Below, one piece after another: positions 7,348 to 16,341 of a stretch of 45,856 nt of DNA. Under the pieces are notes generated by a model. It saw only the letters and a list, made by a program, of their open reading frames with translations, had not been told where the DNA came from and ran no database searches. A program made the translations under genes and the position numbers. The DNA is from Bdellovibrionales bacterium (GTDB lineage: Bacteria > Bdellovibrionota > Bdellovibrionia > Bdellovibrionales > UBA1609): assembly GCA_020630675.1 (NCBI GenBank), contig JAHDIR010000020.1:1-45856 (forward strand), read 5' to 3'. Numbering within the stretch: position 1 is the first letter of the stretch; the number at the start of each line of letters is the position of its first letter.

Positions 7348-8411
7348 TGGTATTAAAGTTTGCTCACCCTGAAGTTCTTCATTATCTATGGATTCTTGCT
7401 ATTATATTTTTAGGAGCTAGTTTTTTTCTCAAAAGAAAAGTGGAAAAAATTAAAAAAGCTTTGGGTCAAAAAACTTTTTCATTTTTAACTCAAAATATGT
7501 CATCGATGAAAAAAAAGGCAAAACTAATTTTACAGTTTTTAGTTTTAACTTTTTTTGTCATAGCTTTGGCTCGTCCTCAATCAGGAGAAAAAAAGACAGA
7601 TATCACTAACGAAGGAATTGAACTTGTTATTCTCTTTGATGTCTCCAGAAGTATGTTAGCTGAGGACATCCGACCTTCACGCCTTGAGGTCGCAAAAAAA
7701 GAAGTGATGCGCCTTATACAAAAAAGTGGCAGTCATAAAGTTGGTGTTTTAGCATTTGCAGGAAATGGCATTTTACTTTCTCCTATGACCTCAGATAAGT
7801 CGGCAATAAATATGTACTTGGACTCTTTAACCACAGACGCTGTAAGCACCCAAGGTACTGAGTTTAAATCGGCTTTGCTTGCTGCCAAAGAAGCTTTTGA
7901 AAGAGGGGGCGTCGAGGGGGAAAGCAGTGTCACTACACGAGCTATCGTTATTGTTTCTGATGGTGAAGATAATGAGCCCGGGGCCTTAAAAGCTGCAGAA
8001 GAATTAGTTAAACAAGGTGTTCATATTTTTGCCTTAGGCTTCGGAACAGAAGAAGGGGCGAAAATACCATTGCGCGATAGAAACGGAAATAAAAAAGGTT
8101 ACTATAAAAATAAATCCGGTCAGCCTGTGGTAACAAAAACTAAAGGAACTGTGTTAAAAGAGTTAGCAAAAAGTGGTGGTGGTAGCTTTTATCATGTTGA
8201 TTATGGAAGTGACTCTTTGTCACGTTTAGTAAATGACTTGGAAAAACTAGAAAAAACTAAGTTTGAAACAGCCGACCTAACTCAGTATGATGAAAACTTT
8301 CAAATATTTATTATAATAGCTATTTTAATAGCTTTGATCGAATTAATTTTAGGGGACAGAAAAAAAATAGGGCGATTGTGGAGGGGACGTTTTGAAGTTA
8401 GTAAAAACTAG
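7347..8411 (+). CDS. batB: BatB, membrane-anchored VWA-domain protein
   Basis: A 354-aa paralogue of BatA with the same layout: membrane segments at about 11-28 and 60-76 (LVLTFFVIALARPQSG), VWA domain with MIDAS D98-x-S100-x-S102 (DVSRSM followed by LAEDIRPSRLEVAK, a BatB hallmark), threonine in STQGTEF, IVIVSDGEDNE, and a C-terminal membrane helix IFIIIAILIALIELIL. It starts at TAATG overlapping batA, with AGGAGG eight bases before. The 3' end overlaps the batC start by 20 bp. BatA and BatB probably form the periplasmic pair contacted by the TPR protein BatC. Confidence 0.94.
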   Translation: MVLKFAHPEVLHYLWILAIIFLGASFFLKRKVEKIKKALGQKTFSFLTQNMSSMKKKAKLILQFLVLTFFVIALARPQSGEKKTDITNEGIELVILFDVSRSMLAEDIRPSRLEVAKKEVMRLIQKSGSHKVGVLAFAGNGILLSPMTSDKSAINMYLDSLTTDAVSTQGTEFKSALLAAKEAFERGGVEGESSVTTRAIVIVSDGEDNEPGALKAAEELVKQGVHIFALGFGTEEGAKIPLRDRNGNKKGYYKNKSGQPVVTKTKGTVLKELAKSGGGSFYHVDYGSDSLSRLVNDLEKLEKTKFETADLTQYDENFQIFIIIAILIALIELILGDRKKIGRLWRGRFEVSKN

Positions 8412-9288
8412 TTGGGTCCTTTTATTTATTTGTTTGATGCCTTGGCAAGCTGGGGCTCAACAGAGCTCTCACGCTGTTATTCAGAATAATCGCGCGGCGG
8501 ATTTTTTAAAAAGAGCTCTTGAAAAACAAAAACCCAAAGAAGAAAAGTCAGTTTTTGACAATGTTTTAGACTTCTTTTTTAAAAAAGAAGCTGAGCCTTC
8601 AAAAGAGGTTTTGGATGCCCAAAAAGCTCCTCCTGAGCCCGCAAGTCAAGAACATAACGATGAAGGCACTCAAGGCCAATTTCAGCAAGGGCTTTCAAAA
8701 GAAGAAAAGGAAAAATCAGAGATTGATTCTGAGGCCGTTCATCAAGCTTATTTAAGTAGCCTTGATGCCACCCTAGAGGCGGGGGAAAGCCCTGAAGTAC
8801 GGCTTAATCTCGCCTTGGCTTTTGAGCTGAATGGTGACTTGGATAATGCCATCAAGTCTTACAAAATGGCGATTGACTTATCAAAGACCAACCCAGCCAC
8901 TCTCTTTCTTGGCCACTATAACTTAGCAAGGGCCTTGGGTTTAAAGGAAAAAGTTGAGGAGGCTCTGATGTCTTATCAAGCGGCTTTGGATATTTACCCT
9001 GAATCAAAAGAAGTTAAAGTGAACATTGAATTGCTTCTTCAGCAGAAACAAGGTGGCGGCGGTGGCGGCAAAGATAACAAAGATGATGATAAAGAAGGTC
9101 AGGATCAAGAGCCAAAGCCTGATAGTCCAATAAAAGAAAACCCTAAAAACAGTGAATATAAATCACAAAACTTATCCAAAAAAGATGTCGAAAAAATATT
9201 AGAAGAACTTAAAAACCAAGAACAGCAAATTAGAGCCAAAGAGTATGGTAAAGGTGTTAAGGAGAAGCCACGTGATAAAGACTGGTAG
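8392..9288 (+). CDS. batC: BatC-like TPR protein
   Basis: A 298-aa secreted protein. The TTG start at 8392 has GAGGGGA upstream and gives a signal peptide (hydrophobic LLFICLMPWQAGAQ, cleavage near residue 22). Two or three TPR units occupy about 128-215 (VRLNLALAFELNGDLDNAI; HYNLARALGLKEKVEEAL). A Gly6 run is encoded by a GGTGGC/GGC repeat at 9052-9069, then a highly charged KDNKDDDKEGQ tail, ending in KPRDKDW; a C-terminal KDW is usual in BatC proteins. It overlaps batB by 20 bp and batD by 17 bp, so all are translationally coupled. Confidence 0.88.
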   Translation: MKLVKTSWVLLFICLMPWQAGAQQSSHAVIQNNRAADFLKRALEKQKPKEEKSVFDNVLDFFFKKEAEPSKEVLDAQKAPPEPASQEHNDEGTQGQFQQGLSKEEKEKSEIDSEAVHQAYLSSLDATLEAGESPEVRLNLALAFELNGDLDNAIKSYKMAIDLSKTNPATLFLGHYNLARALGLKEKVEEALMSYQAALDIYPESKEVKVNIELLLQQKQGGGGGGKDNKDDDKEGQDQEPKPDSPIKENPKNSEYKSQNLSKKDVEKILEELKNQEQQIRAKEYGKGVKEKPRDKDW

Positions 9289-11227
9289 ATTTTTCATTTT
9301 TTTCTTACTAGGGTTATTTACTTTACCCACGGCAGAAGCTTCTGTGAAGGTTTATGCAGAAGTAGACCGTAATAATATGTATGAAAGCGACACTTTTACT
9401 TATACGGTCACTGTGGAAATGCCGAGTGATGGAGTTAGTGTCGGGGAGCCAAAGCTTCCTAATATTGCAGGTTCTTTTGACTTACTAAATTCTCAAGTCA
9501 TGCGCAGTAGTCAGTCTTCATTGGTTAATGGCGACTTTGAAGTTAAAAAAAGTATTATCTATAATTTTATGATGGCTCCCAAAAAAGTAGGTCAACTTAA
9601 GCTGGGTCCATCAACTGTTTTGGTCGATGGCAAAACTATGAAAACCAAGGATATTTCTGTTCGTGTTCAAAAAGAGACTCAACAAAGGGCACAAAACCAG
9701 GGTCAAGACAGGTATAATCAAAGAAGAAATCGCCAGCGTTCGCAAAATCGTCGCATGGACCCTTTTGAAGATATGGACTCCATGTTTTCGCAGTTACTGA
9801 GACGTCAGCGAGGCGGTTTTATGGGGGGAGGACCTGGAAATGCAGGGCCTCCAATAGACCCCGAAGATTCATTTTTTATAAAAGTTGTGGTGGACAAAGC
9901 AAAAATATATGTGGGAGAGCAGGTGACAGCCACTTGGTATTTGTATACCCGTGGCCAAGTGCGTGACATAGACACTCTTAAGTACCCAAGTTTGAATGGA
10001 TTTTGGAAGGAAGACATCGAAGTGGCCACTCGTTTAAACTTTCAACGAGAGATTGTTAATGGAGTCGCCTATAACCGTGCCCTTTTGGCAAGCTATGCTT
10101 TGTTTCCAATTAAAAGTGGCTCTATAGAAATTGATGCTTACGAAGCTAAATGCAGCATTTTGCTTCCAAGTTTTGGTTTTGGTAAGACTGTTCAGGGCAC
10201 AAAAAAAAGCCAAGTACTGACCTTGAAAGTTGAAGACCTACCTTTGGAGGGTAAGCCTGATAACTTTACCGGTGGAGTGGGTAATTTTACACTAACTCAT
10301 AAACTTGACATTAACAGTGTGCCGGCAAACCAGCCCGTTAAGTTAAATATAAAGTTTGAAGGACAAGGAAACGCAAAGCTTATAAATTTACCGACGATTG
10401 ATTTACCATCCACTATAGAAATGTATGACAAACAATCAACGGCTAAATTTTTTAAAAATGGAAAAAGTTATAAAGATTATGAAATTTTATTAGTACCTAA
10501 AGAAGAAGGTGAAGTTTTAGTTCCAGAAATGTCTTTTAGCGCTTTTGATCCTGAAGCAGAACAGTACTATGAAATTAACCCTGTGCCTGAGCTATTTTTA
10601 AGTGTAACTCGAGCACGAGAGGGAAGTAAAATTAGCGATGTTCCTTTGCAAGATTTAGAGTCGTCAGAAGAAGAACCTGAGCAAGCTTATATTCCTGTTA
10701 TAGCCACAACTTGGGACGGAGCAGGAACTAGTTTTTTACTGCAAAAAAACACTTTGTTTTGGGCTGTGTTGTACTTTTTTATTTTTGCTAGTTTTATTTA
10801 TATCTTCTTAAGAGAACTTGGCTTAACGCAAAGAAAGAAAACTCTGCAAAAGTTAATTCAAGCAAGATTCAAAAAAATTGATCAGCTATCCACTCAATCT
10901 GAAAACTGGAGAGATGTTGGAGCCGAGCTCACAAATATGATGTATCTTTGCCTGGGGGCCGTTAGTGGAGAGGGGGGAGCTAGTCTTGAGTTTGATAAAA
11001 TGATTGAAAATTCTCCCCCAAGTGTAAGGCGTGAGCTTTCTTCAGAAATTTTAAAAAGAGTTAAGGCTTGTGAAACCATTAGCTTTGCGCCGGAAAGTAT
11101 TGTTGGCTCGTTAAAGGATCCAAAAAATATTAAAGAACAAATAAAAGGTATCAATAAATTAGCTATAAAAATGATTGATATGGGCTTTGGGGATAGCAAG
11201 GGCGAATCATTTATTGAAAAATCTTAA
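9272..11227 (+). CDS. batD: BatD, secreted/membrane-anchored Bat protein
   Basis: A 651-aa protein. The frame is open back to 9245, but the GTG at 9272 has AAGGAG seven bases upstream and begins a clean signal peptide (MIKTGRFFIFFLLGLF..PTAEA). The large periplasmic part is made of repeated beta domains typical of BatD (YAEVDRNNMYESDTFTYTV near 25-45; VVVDKAKIYVGEQVTATWYL near 205-225; GNFTLTHKLDINSVPANQP near 337-355). A Q/R/N-rich linker lies at about 135-165 with a Gly/Pro patch after it. One membrane segment follows near 490-510 (FWAVLYFFIFASFIYIFL), then a cytoplasmic helical tail of about 140 residues. The stop lies 14 bp inside the lytic transglycosylase gene. Confidence 0.9.
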   Translation: MIKTGRFFIFFLLGLFTLPTAEASVKVYAEVDRNNMYESDTFTYTVTVEMPSDGVSVGEPKLPNIAGSFDLLNSQVMRSSQSSLVNGDFEVKKSIIYNFMMAPKKVGQLKLGPSTVLVDGKTMKTKDISVRVQKETQQRAQNQGQDRYNQRRNRQRSQNRRMDPFEDMDSMFSQLLRRQRGGFMGGGPGNAGPPIDPEDSFFIKVVVDKAKIYVGEQVTATWYLYTRGQVRDIDTLKYPSLNGFWKEDIEVATRLNFQREIVNGVAYNRALLASYALFPIKSGSIEIDAYEAKCSILLPSFGFGKTVQGTKKSQVLTLKVEDLPLEGKPDNFTGGVGNFTLTHKLDINSVPANQPVKLNIKFEGQGNAKLINLPTIDLPSTIEMYDKQSTAKFFKNGKSYKDYEILLVPKEEGEVLVPEMSFSAFDPEAEQYYEINPVPELFLSVTRAREGSKISDVPLQDLESSEEEPEQAYIPVIATTWDGAGTSFLLQKNTLFWAVLYFFIFASFIYIFLRELGLTQRKKTLQKLIQARFKKIDQLSTQSENWRDVGAELTNMMYLCLGAVSGEGGASLEFDKMIENSPPSVRRELSSEILKRVKACETISFAPESIVGSLKDPKNIKEQIKGINKLAIKMIDMGFGDSKGESFIEKS

Positions 11228-13427
11228 CTTCATCTTTTTTGTTTTAACTCTTTCTGTAGCTCCCATTGTGCTTGGTGCTGTGCCAACTAAAGTATCTACG
11301 AAATTGCAGCTGACTAACCCTAAACCTTGGTTGGGTGGGGCAAAAACTTTGAGTGGCTACAAAAAACATTTTTTTGAATTATATAAAGCTCATGGCGATA
11401 AAAAATATTATTTATGTAAAAAAAATAAAAAATTTCCTTCAGGTGCACCTGAACGTTTGAGGGTTTGGTGGTCTTATTTGCAGTTGCAATGTGCATTTAA
11501 AAGTGACTTTGGTAAAAAAAACTCCAGAGCCTTAAGGGCTACTTTGAATAATCATAGGATAGATTTAACTTCTTATGCCGGGCAATCTGACCAGCTTAAT
11601 AAGTCATTAGTTAAGATTTTAGTTCAACTTTCTGGCGAGAAGTACTACACGCTAAGCTCGTCTGAAATAAGTTTTTTAAATCAACATCAAGGAGAGCTTC
11701 AGGGCAAGGAAAGAGCGAAGTATTATAATTTTTTAGCCCTCAAACATATTGAAAAAAAAGAATGGTCTCCGGCAGCTGAGATGTACTTTCAGGCGTTACA
11801 AATTTCAGGTGAACCTATATACGCGACTCGTTTAAAAACCTTGGTGAATAATAAAGAGCAGCTAAAACCTCAGTTTAGTGAATTTATTCAGTCGATAAAT
11901 ATTAATATGGGTAAGAAAGTAAGCTTTGCAAAATTCTATAAGTATTTTCGAAGAAAACAATATGTCACAGCCTTCAAACTAGCTGTTGAAGGTTTGAATG
12001 CCGATGAATCTATTGACCGAAAGGTTTTATCGAAAATGTTTAAGGTTTTATACAAAAAAAATGATGGGTTGCCTTTGGACAGTCGCATTGAAAAGCAGGC
12101 CTTGAGTTGCCATAGCGTCTGTTTGTTAGAGTTGGGAAAAAAATATTTTAGTAAGCATAAATACTCTGAGAGCCGAGCTTTTGCGGTCAAAAGCCTCGAA
12201 TTAAATAGTGCGCCAAAGGCCATGATGTTGGCGGGCTTTTCTTCTTTACAGCTCGGGGATTATAAAAGCGCTATCCAATTTTATAAAAATAGCATGAAGT
12301 CGGCAAAAGAAAAGTCTACTGAATATTTTGAGTCTGTTTTTCGTCTGGGATTAATTTATTATCGTACAAAAAAGTATAAGCAGGTGGTTCAGTTATTTTC
12401 TAATTTAAAGAAGTATAAAAGCATAAATGACTTTCATCTAATGAGTCATTATTGGTATTGGCGAGCTTTACAGTCGCTCAAAAGTAGTAAAGCCAATAAA
12501 GTAAGAGACCTTTTAATTCAGCAGTACCCTTTAACTTATTACGGGTTAAAAGCCAATCAGGAAAAAAATAAAGGCCAACTTAAACTTCCACAGTCGTTAT
12601 CTCCCATTGAAGTTGACCCCTCTTGGACGAAACAGCAGCAAGTGTCATGGCTTAATTACAAAGAGCTTCTGAGTCTTATGATGACTGACTTAGCACAAAA
12701 AGAACTTAGAGTGCTGTTTGATTTAAGCCATGATGGGCAGACGGCTTTATATTCTTATTTTTCATCTTTAGGTAGTCATCACTTTTCGGCCATTCGAGCC
12801 ATGAACATGATATGGGATAAAGATCCACAAACATATTTTTCGGGTTTAACAGTTAAACTTACTCTCCCGACAGAGTTTGAAATTTTGATAAATGATTACG
12901 CTCAAAAAAATAAAGTAGAGCCTGCCCTGATTCAATCACTCATTAAACAAGAGAGTTCTTTTCGATTGCGAGCCGTGAGTTCATCCAATGCCATGGGATT
13001 GATGCAATTAATTCCCATGACAGCAAAGGACTCCGCACGGTACTTGAAGTTGTCGTCTAGAAATTTACGATCTAGAGTGTTCCAGCCTGAACTTAATATA
13101 CGTTTAGGTACAAGTTATTATGCCCGGCTGCAAAGGGCTTTTCTGGGTAATGTTCCTTTTGCTTTAGCTGCCTACAACGCTGGTATTGGAAATATTCGCC
13201 GTTGGATGAAGCCTCGTAAAAAAGAACTTGGCCCGTTGCCAGAACTTTCAAGCTCCCTCCCAGAAAATGAAATTTGGATAGATGAATTACCATGGGCCGA
13301 AACCAACTTTTATGTAAAAGCCATTTTACGAAATTTGATTCTTTATAGGTTTTATTATCGACAGCAACAGGTTATTCCTGAGCCCTCGTGGCATTATAAA
13401 GTCGGGCAAATCAGTTTGCAAAAATGA
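11214..13427 (+). CDS. slt: soluble lytic murein transglycosylase (Slt type)
   Basis: A periplasmic enzyme that cleaves peptidoglycan to 1,6-anhydro-muropeptides. With the TTG at 11214 it has 737 residues and a good signal peptide (MKNLNFIFFVLTLSVAPIVLG); an earlier TTG at 11175 in the same frame would put charged residues ahead of it. The long N-terminal part is an alpha-helical superhelix with TPR-like repeats (YFSKHKYSESRAFAVKSLEL; GLIYYRTKKYKQVVQLF). The C-terminal SLT domain has catalytic Glu580 in KQESSFR, then SSSNAMGLMQLIP and AYNAG. The overlap with batD makes it part of the Bat operon, an unusual partner tying Bat to wall remodelling. It converges with the next gene after three bases. 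Confidence 0.93.
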   Translation: MKNLNFIFFVLTLSVAPIVLGAVPTKVSTKLQLTNPKPWLGGAKTLSGYKKHFFELYKAHGDKKYYLCKKNKKFPSGAPERLRVWWSYLQLQCAFKSDFGKKNSRALRATLNNHRIDLTSYAGQSDQLNKSLVKILVQLSGEKYYTLSSSEISFLNQHQGELQGKERAKYYNFLALKHIEKKEWSPAAEMYFQALQISGEPIYATRLKTLVNNKEQLKPQFSEFIQSININMGKKVSFAKFYKYFRRKQYVTAFKLAVEGLNADESIDRKVLSKMFKVLYKKNDGLPLDSRIEKQALSCHSVCLLELGKKYFSKHKYSESRAFAVKSLELNSAPKAMMLAGFSSLQLGDYKSAIQFYKNSMKSAKEKSTEYFESVFRLGLIYYRTKKYKQVVQLFSNLKKYKSINDFHLMSHYWYWRALQSLKSSKANKVRDLLIQQYPLTYYGLKANQEKNKGQLKLPQSLSPIEVDPSWTKQQQVSWLNYKELLSLMMTDLAQKELRVLFDLSHDGQTALYSYFSSLGSHHFSAIRAMNMIWDKDPQTYFSGLTVKLTLPTEFEILINDYAQKNKVEPALIQSLIKQESSFRLRAVSSSNAMGLMQLIPMTAKDSARYLKLSSRNLRSRVFQPELNIRLGTSYYARLQRAFLGNVPFALAAYNAGIGNIRRWMKPRKKELGPLPELSSSLPENEIWIDELPWAETNFYVKAILRNLILYRFYYRQQQVIPEPSWHYKVGQISLQK

Positions 13428-13430
13428 GTT

Positions 13431-14180
13431 TTACTGGCTGCCGTCAGAAATGGCTGGTTGCGCTTTTTCTATGGTATTGACTGCTTGAGTTTGATCAACT
13501 TTAAGCCAGTCTCCTAAAATTTTTTGAAAACTGAAATTATTTGTTATGTTGGAGTGATTCCCTTCTTTGACGACACTTTGGTGGGGTTTAAAGTAGTTAT
13601 TGATGAAAACATCATTACATTCATTAGAGAGAGTTTCAAAAAAGTCATGATAGGGCAAATAGAGAATATCATTTTTGTTCTCTTCTTTATTTGTTAGCTC
13701 AACAAAGCTTGATGTTTCTTTGGCGGGAGTACTTATCGAGTTAGATGGTGGGAAATTAGATATTTTTTTATTTACGATATAAAGATTGTATTTGAGTTTG
13801 CAAATACCGAGGTCATGTTCATATTTAACGGCACCACTTGTTTCATTTGTGCTGTTAATTTTTTTTGACACATTCTTGGCAAGAAAGTCCATATTCATTT
13901 GGCATAAGCGCTGTAACTGTCCGTCAGTTTTATCGGCAAAGTTAACTCCACAAAATTGTAATGGGTTGTAGATGTACGCTTTTTTATCTTTGGAAGGAGG
14001 TGTTAATGATGTAGGGGTTTGCGTATTTGTGATGTCAATGTGAATGGGTATTGTCGTAGCACTCGTTCCTTGCTTTTTATCAAGGGCAGATTCAATGCTC
14101 GTACTTGTTTGGCCAAAAGATTGTGAGTAACCCAATATTGATAAAATATAAAATAAATAAAATGTGTGAATAGCTTTCAT
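13431..14180 (-). CDS. secreted protein of unknown function
   Basis: A 249-aa protein with an N-terminal signal peptide (MKAIHTFYLFYILSILGYS, cleavage near SFGQ at about residue 23). The mature part is polar and Thr/Ser/Asn-rich with four or five cysteines (FCGVNF, RLCQMN, LGICKLKYNLYIV, SNECNDVF), suggesting disulfides in the periplasm or outside. I recognise no family. No Shine-Dalgarno precedes the ATG; a sigma-28-like motif ends only nine bases before it, so the mRNA could be leaderless. It converges with slt and is divergent from mltD. Confidence 0.75.
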   Translation of the reverse strand: MKAIHTFYLFYILSILGYSQSFGQTSTSIESALDKKQGTSATTIPIHIDITNTQTPTSLTPPSKDKKAYIYNPLQFCGVNFADKTDGQLQRLCQMNMDFLAKNVSKKINSTNETSGAVKYEHDLGICKLKYNLYIVNKKISNFPPSNSISTPAKETSSFVELTNKEENKNDILYLPYHDFFETLSNECNDVFINNYFKPHQSVVKEGNHSNITNNFSFQKILGDWLKVDQTQAVNTIEKAQPAISDGSQ

Positions 14181-14189
14181 ATATGAGTT

Positions 14190-14217
14190 TTATCGGTTTT
14201 ACTGTGACTAGGCTTTA
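14190..14217 (-). promoter_or_regulatory. putative sigma-28-type promoter of the secreted protein gene
   Basis: Minus strand TAAA (14214-14217), 16 nt, ACCGATAA (14190-14197): seven of eight match the FliA -10 GCCGATAA. The 16-nt spacer equals that of the candidate before spoVG. Transcription would begin practically at the ATG at 14180. Confidence 0.4.
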
Positions 14218-14375
14218 ACATTGGCCTGGTCTCGAAGAATAGCGGCTGTTTTTTACGGTGACATGTGAAAAGGGGCAGGGCTTTATAGGCTTTGGGTTTG
14301 GGGTTTGCACAGAAATAGGGCTAGAACTCAGTGGAAAATTTAGGTATTTTAGTAAAAACAAATATAGACTAAAAT

Positions 14376-14451
14376 AGTGCTGATCATTGAAGCACTTGAG
14401 ATCTCAGGGTAAAACAGTGTGATTAAAAGGACTCGACTTAGGTGCTAAGTC
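14376..14451 (+). promoter_or_regulatory. mltD promoter region with two inverted repeats
   Basis: The 328-bp gap before mltD contains no ORF I can support. It holds a plausible promoter TTGAAG (14387-14392)-N17-TAAAAC (14410-14415). An inverted repeat AGTGCT-N9-AGCACT (14376-14396) overlaps the -35, so it may be an operator. A perfect 7-bp hairpin GACTTAG-GTG-CTAAGTC (14435-14451) would lie in the 5' leader of about 85 nt. Confidence 0.4.
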
Positions 14452-14508
14452 CAATAGCTGTATTGTGGTCATGGCATAAGTTTTATAACATAAGGTATGA
14501 CTATTAAT

Positions 14509-16266
14509 ATGAAAATTCACTCATCCATTGTTATTTTAATCAGTTTAATTCTGTCGGCCTGTGCAACCTCGCCCTCATCAGATAAAAAAGTGGGAGCTTA
14601 TTCCGTTCAACCCTATGAGGTTTTGGCAACGCCAATGACTTCTGAAACAACAGAAGAGTATCTTTCGGCCTCAGACGTTATCGTTCCTAGTAAAGACCTT
14701 CCTGAGCCCGGTCTTAGTGCAGTTTTAAAAAAAGAAGATTTAAGCTCGACTCCGCCTTTGAAGCCATCTCCTTTTGGTGAAATACCTTTAACTATAAATA
14801 AGTATGTGCAAAAGTGGATTAACTTTTATACAGGTAATGGCCGTTCACATATGCAGCGCTATTTATCGCGCTCCAGCCGTTATTTACCAACAATGAAAAA
14901 AATTCTTGCACAAGAGGGATTGCCAGAAGATTTAGTTTACTTGCCAGTGATTGAGTCGGGGTTTCAAAGTAAAGTGAATAGTCATGCTGGGGCCTCTGGG
15001 TACTGGCAATTTATGAAAGGAAGCGCTAAAGACTATGGCTTAACAGTAGGGCGACATGTTGATGAAAGACATGACTTTGTTCGTTCTACAGAAGCTGCTG
15101 CCACTTACTTAAAAAGATTATACACTTTGTTTGGAGATTGGTACTTGGCCCTAGCGGCTTATAACACAGGTGAAAACCGAGTTAAGAGTCAGTTGATGAA
15201 AGCTGAAACCAGAAATTATTGGGTTTTAGTGAAAAGAAAAAAACTTTATAGAGAAACTAGAAACTACGTTCCTAAATTTATTGCAGCCACACTCATTGCA
15301 AAAAACCCAGTTCTTTATGGCTTTACAAATATTCCTTACCAGAAAGAAGTGGCCTATGAATCTATGTATGTTCATCGCCCGGTTAGTTTACAGAAATTAG
15401 CCAAAAAAATTGGCACACCTCTTAAGAAGTTAAAAAAATTAAACCCAAGGTACCGTACTCATTATGTGCCTATTTATAGAGGAAAAAGCTCTCTTGTTAG
15501 AGTGCCTCCTGGAAAATTAGCCTTAGCTCAGAGATCTTTAGCCTCTATACAAGCAAAAAGACCAAGAGTTTATAGCTCAGCAAAGACTTTTACTCACAAA
15601 GTAAGACGGGGCGAAAACTTATCATTAATTGCTAAAAAACACGGGGTGAGCGTTGGACAATTGAGGAGATCAAATTCTTTATCTAGGCGTTCTATTTTGC
15701 GAGTTGGCCAGAGATTAAAGGTGGTTAAGGGAAAAAGTTATAGCACCACTCGAAGGGCCTCGAGATCTTTGGCTAAGGCAAAATACCGCCCAAGTTTCCA
15801 TAGGGTGAAAAAAGGAGAAAACCTTTCTGTTATAGCTAAAAAGTATGGAATGACTTTAGGACAACTTTTATCACTGAATTCTATGGGTAAAAATAAAACC
15901 TTGCGAGTGGGTCAAAAGCTAAGTCTTAAAAGTTCACGTGCCCGATCCTCCCATTTAGCTAAAGTAAAAAAGTACAAAGTGAAAAAGGGAGATAACTTAC
16001 AGAAAATATCAAAGGCTTATGGTTTAAGTGTTTCGAAAATAAAGAAAGTGAATAAGCTAAAGTCGAATAAGATAATGGTCGGACAAAGTTTAAAGCTTAT
16101 GGGTGTGGACTTGAAGGTTCATATTGTTAAGCGTGGGGAGAACTTAATTGGTATTGCCAACAAATATAAAGTGTCTTTGAGCCGCCTCTTAAATATAAAC
16201 AACATAAAAAATAAATCAACTTTACACATTGGACGTAAAATTAAAGTGCCTGTTGCAATGAATTAG
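14509..16266 (+). CDS. mltD: membrane-bound lytic transglycosylase MltD with LysM repeats
   Basis: A 585-aa lipoprotein. The ATG at 14509 (five codons after another ATG at 14497 that sits too close to AAGG) gives signal peptide MKIHSSIVILISLILSAC with lipobox LSAC. The catalytic domain (about 90-260) has Glu149 in LPVIESGFQS, then AGASGYWQFM and LAAYNTGENR, as in family-1D lytic transglycosylases. A degenerate LysM-like segment (VSLQKLAKKIGTPLKKLKKL) is followed by four clear LysM modules (FTHKVRRGENLSLIAKK; FHRVKKGENLSVIAKKYG; YKVKKGDNLQKISKAYG; HIVKRGENLIGIANKY), reaching the end. LysM binds glycan strands. Its 3' end faces the terminator of the c-di-GMP riboswitch RNA, so read-through there would be antisense to it. 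Confidence 0.95.
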   Translation: MKIHSSIVILISLILSACATSPSSDKKVGAYSVQPYEVLATPMTSETTEEYLSASDVIVPSKDLPEPGLSAVLKKEDLSSTPPLKPSPFGEIPLTINKYVQKWINFYTGNGRSHMQRYLSRSSRYLPTMKKILAQEGLPEDLVYLPVIESGFQSKVNSHAGASGYWQFMKGSAKDYGLTVGRHVDERHDFVRSTEAAATYLKRLYTLFGDWYLALAAYNTGENRVKSQLMKAETRNYWVLVKRKKLYRETRNYVPKFIAATLIAKNPVLYGFTNIPYQKEVAYESMYVHRPVSLQKLAKKIGTPLKKLKKLNPRYRTHYVPIYRGKSSLVRVPPGKLALAQRSLASIQAKRPRVYSSAKTFTHKVRRGENLSLIAKKHGVSVGQLRRSNSLSRRSILRVGQRLKVVKGKSYSTTRRASRSLAKAKYRPSFHRVKKGENLSVIAKKYGMTLGQLLSLNSMGKNKTLRVGQKLSLKSSRARSSHLAKVKKYKVKKGDNLQKISKAYGLSVSKIKKVNKLKSNKIMVGQSLKLMGVDLKVHIVKRGENLIGIANKYKVSLSRLLNINNIKNKSTLHIGRKIKVPVAMN

Positions 16267-16304
16267 TTTTTGTCGATTTTTTTGAAATTTATCTAAAAGA
16301 GAAT

Positions 16305-16341
16305 AGAAAGGGGAACCCACCAAGCAAGACTGCTTGGCGGG
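16305..16341 (-). terminator. terminator of the riboswitch RNA, with a competing antiterminator
   Basis: The minus strand reads CCCGCCAAGCA-gtct-TGCTTGGTGGG, an 11-bp stem with one G-U pair, followed by a pyrimidine tract. The same position is an A-C mismatch on the plus strand, so the stem belongs to minus-strand RNA. Its 5' arm overlaps AAGCCCG (16338-16344), which can pair with CGGGCTT (16395-16401) just after the aptamer, giving a possible antiterminator. Confidence 0.75.

Noticed and set aside
14463-14490. TTGTGG-N15-TATAAC as the mltD promoter
   Set aside because: The spacer is too short and initiation would lie almost on the start codon; TTGAAG-N17-TAAAAC further upstream is better.
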